Positions 6,379 through 7,340 of a DNA stretch of 7,340 nt are shown here, piece after piece (positions within the stretch are counted from its first letter, which is position 1; each line of letters starts with the position of its first letter). The stretch spans positions 1 through 7,340 of the forward strand of contig JADZGG010000440.1 in the NCBI GenBank assembly GCA_020854015.1, in the 5' to 3' direction. The notes beneath the pieces are model-generated. The model saw nothing but the letters and a program-made list of their open reading frames with translations, ran no database searches and was not told where the DNA came from. The position numbers and the translations under genes are program-made. The DNA is from Flavobacteriales bacterium (GTDB lineage Bacteria > Bacteroidota > Bacteroidia > Flavobacteriales_F > PHOS-HE28).

Positions 6379-6403
6379 AAAAAGGGGCTGATCGTCAGCC
6401 CCT
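6379..6403 (-). terminator. Strong rho-independent terminator after the lipoprotein gene
   Basis: On the minus strand, GGGGCTGA pairs perfectly with TCAGCCCC around a 3-base loop (6384-6402); one more A-T pair extends the stem to 9. The stem runs directly into five T residues (the A run at 6379-6383 on the + strand). It lies 25 bases beyond the stop of the 6428-7003 gene. It is directional, since there is no matching T-run on the + strand. Confidence 0.88.
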
Positions 6404-6427
6404 CATCGTACAAGTTGTCAGTAGTGC

Positions 6428-7003
6428 TTACTCGCCTTCCGCCTCGGCCAGCTTGATCTGCTGGTCCAGGATCTCGTCCATCACCTTCAGCTCCTGTTCG
6501 CTGATCTTGGCGTTGGTGCGGGCTTGCTTCTTCATGAAGCGGAACATGGCTGCCTTTTTGATCTCGTAAGCCACGTATTGCGTGTAGTCCTTGGTGGTCT
6601 CGTTGAAGTAGGTCTCCTCGCCGATCTTGCGCAGGTCGGCCAGCTCAGTGCTCATCACCTCGCGCACCAGTGTCTGGAACTTATCGGCGACATCTGCGGC
6701 GTTGGCGTTCTCCGTCTGGCCGAGGTACTGGTCGCTTACAGCCTTGATGTTGGTGCCTACCTGCGCTGCAAGTTGGTTCTTGGCATCCAGGTCGGCCTTG
6801 CTCCGGGCGATGTTCTGTTTCACGCTGACCCCTTGGCCGGTTCCCCGGAAGAAGCGGTTGTTGCTTTCGTAGGCATTGCCACTGAACGGCTGCTTCACCT
6901 TCACCCCGGCCGGACTGGTCTTCTTGGTGCATCCGGGCAACGCGAAGGCCAGAGCCATGATCAACATCAGGGGGAAAGCGAAGGAATATCGGAGGGTCTT
7001 CAT
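6428..7003 (-). CDS. Putative lipoprotein of unknown function (LPP20-like)
   Basis: A 191-residue exported lipoprotein. The signal peptide has a basic start (MKTLR), a hydrophobic core (7-21) and the lipobox LPGC, putting the lipidated Cys at 25. The next 25 residues are a flexible Lys/Pro/Ser-rich linker. From FFRGTGQG (51-58) comes a mixed domain with an alpha-helical ARSKADLDAKNQLAAQVGT (66-84), helix DKFQTLVREVMST (107-119), strand YTQYVAYEIKK (140-150), and a long charged C-terminal helix (about 155-190). The layout of a glycine motif, then A-x-x-DAKxQLA, then xxYVAYEI, resembles proteins of the LPP20 lipoprotein type common in Bacteroidetes, but no function is known. The start is the only one giving the signal peptide. 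A clear terminator follows the gene, and it is divergent from the SRPBCC gene. Confidence 0.85.
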   Translation of the reverse strand: MKTLRYSFAFPLMLIMALAFALPGCTKKTSPAGVKVKQPFSGNAYESNNRFFRGTGQGVSVKQNIARSKADLDAKNQLAAQVGTNIKAVSDQYLGQTENANAADVADKFQTLVREVMSTELADLRKIGEETYFNETTKDYTQYVAYEIKKAAMFRFMKKQARTNAKISEQELKVMDEILDQQIKLAEAEGE

Positions 7004-7068
7004 GGAAGGGTGCGGTTAACGCTGTGCGCCACAAAGAAAAGAGCGTGCCAACCTCACGCCACTGTCGC

Positions 7069-7099
7069 TTGGGAACTTCCCCATGGATCGGCATCTTTG
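7069..7099 (+). promoter_or_regulatory. Likely Bacteroidetes-type promoter for the SRPBCC gene
   Basis: TTG (7069-7071) and CATCTTTG (7092-7099) are spaced by 20 bases. The second matches the -7 consensus TAnnTTTG except at the first base, and the spacing fits the Bacteroidetes -33/-7 layout. Transcription would start around 7105, giving a leader of roughly 15 bases before the ATG at 7121. It lies in the 117-base divergent gap. Confidence 0.42.
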
Positions 7100-7120
7100 A
7101 TCCACCAAATACACCGGACG

Positions 7121-7340
7121 ATGAGAGCATTGAAGACCATCCTGATCATCCTGCTGGCCCTGGTGGCCATCCTGGTGATACTCGGGCTCATGGGCCCGAA
7201 CGACTTCCGCGTTGAACGATCCGCCGTGATCAAGGCCCCTGTTGAGGTCGTCTACGCGAATGTGAGCAGCTTGGGCAGCATGGATAAGTGGGGTCCTTGG
7301 AAAGAGACGGAGCACAACATGACCGCCACAATGTCCGGCA
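7121..7340 (+). CDS. Membrane-anchored SRPBCC family protein, 5' part
   Basis: The first 73 residues of a gene that runs off the window. A short basic start (MRALK) leads into one hydrophobic segment (about 6-24), then GPNDFRVERSAVIKAPVEVV and WGPW. This layout is common in Bacteroidetes proteins of the SRPBCC (START/polyketide cyclase-like) superfamily: a single membrane anchor, then a first strand ending in xVERSxxIxAPxExV, then the conserved WxPW turn (residues about 58-61). Such domains form a hydrophobic cavity for small ligands, but the ligand here cannot be told. The family's full length is usually about 170 residues or more, so roughly the last 100 or more residues lie outside the window. 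The ATG at 7121 gives the typical start, and no Shine-Dalgarno is seen. Confidence 0.85.
   Translation, partial: MRALKTILIILLALVAILVILGLMGPNDFRVERSAVIKAPVEVVYANVSSLGSMDKWGPWKETEHNMTATMSG

Noticed and set aside
7032..7039. TTTCTTTG on the minus strand as a -7 element for the lipoprotein gene
   Set aside because: One mismatch to the consensus, and the nearest TTG is only 9 bases away; no -33 element at 17-23 bases was found.

Overview
The window looks like ordinary chromosomal DNA from a Bacteroidota bacterium, probably Flavobacteriales-like with a fairly high G+C content. The evidence is protein-family likeness (a Bacteroidetes-type zinc-dependent phospholipase C family protein, a dodecin, a DUF853 ATPase, a YugP-like zinc peptidase). 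In addition, most starts lack a Shine-Dalgarno sequence, and two sites resemble the Bacteroidetes promoter pattern TTG-N(17-23)-TAnnTTTG. The taxonomy is an inference. I see no rRNA or tRNA genes, CRISPR arrays, insertion sequences, phage genes or attachment sites. No stretch over 300 bases lacks a gene; the longest is about 180 bases (2043-2224), where I see nothing convincing.

Layout. At 1-245 (+) is the 3' end of a 2-phosphosulfolactate phosphatase (ComB-like) gene. At 292-1341 (+) is a secreted S1/P1 nuclease / phospholipase C superfamily zinc enzyme. It converges on a short-chain dehydrogenase/reductase at 1347-2042 (-), with 5 bases between them and a small hairpin at the junction. Next on the + strand are a 146-residue internally duplicated protein of unknown function (2225-2665) and a dodecin (2731-2934), followed by a terminator-like hairpin. 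A DUF853 HerA-like ATPase (3001-4533) then overlaps by 4 bases a lipoprotein of the endonuclease/exonuclease/phosphatase fold (4530-5567). On the - strand follow a membrane zinc peptidase (5636-6316), a strong rho-independent terminator (6379-6403) and an unrecognised lipoprotein (6428-7003). A + strand membrane-anchored SRPBCC protein starts at 7121 and runs off the window.

How the genes work together. Most neighbours look like independent single genes or pairs. The only clear coupling is the ATPase with the lipoprotein nuclease/phosphatase, whose predicted locations (cytoplasm versus envelope) make a direct partnership doubtful. Four or five products are exported or membrane-bound, so the region leans toward envelope functions. 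I did not find a coherent new system. The points most worth checking are the short-chain dehydrogenase lacking its catalytic tyrosine, the hybrid zinc-ligand pattern of the phospholipase/nuclease-like enzyme, the internally duplicated small protein, and the ATPase-lipoprotein pair.
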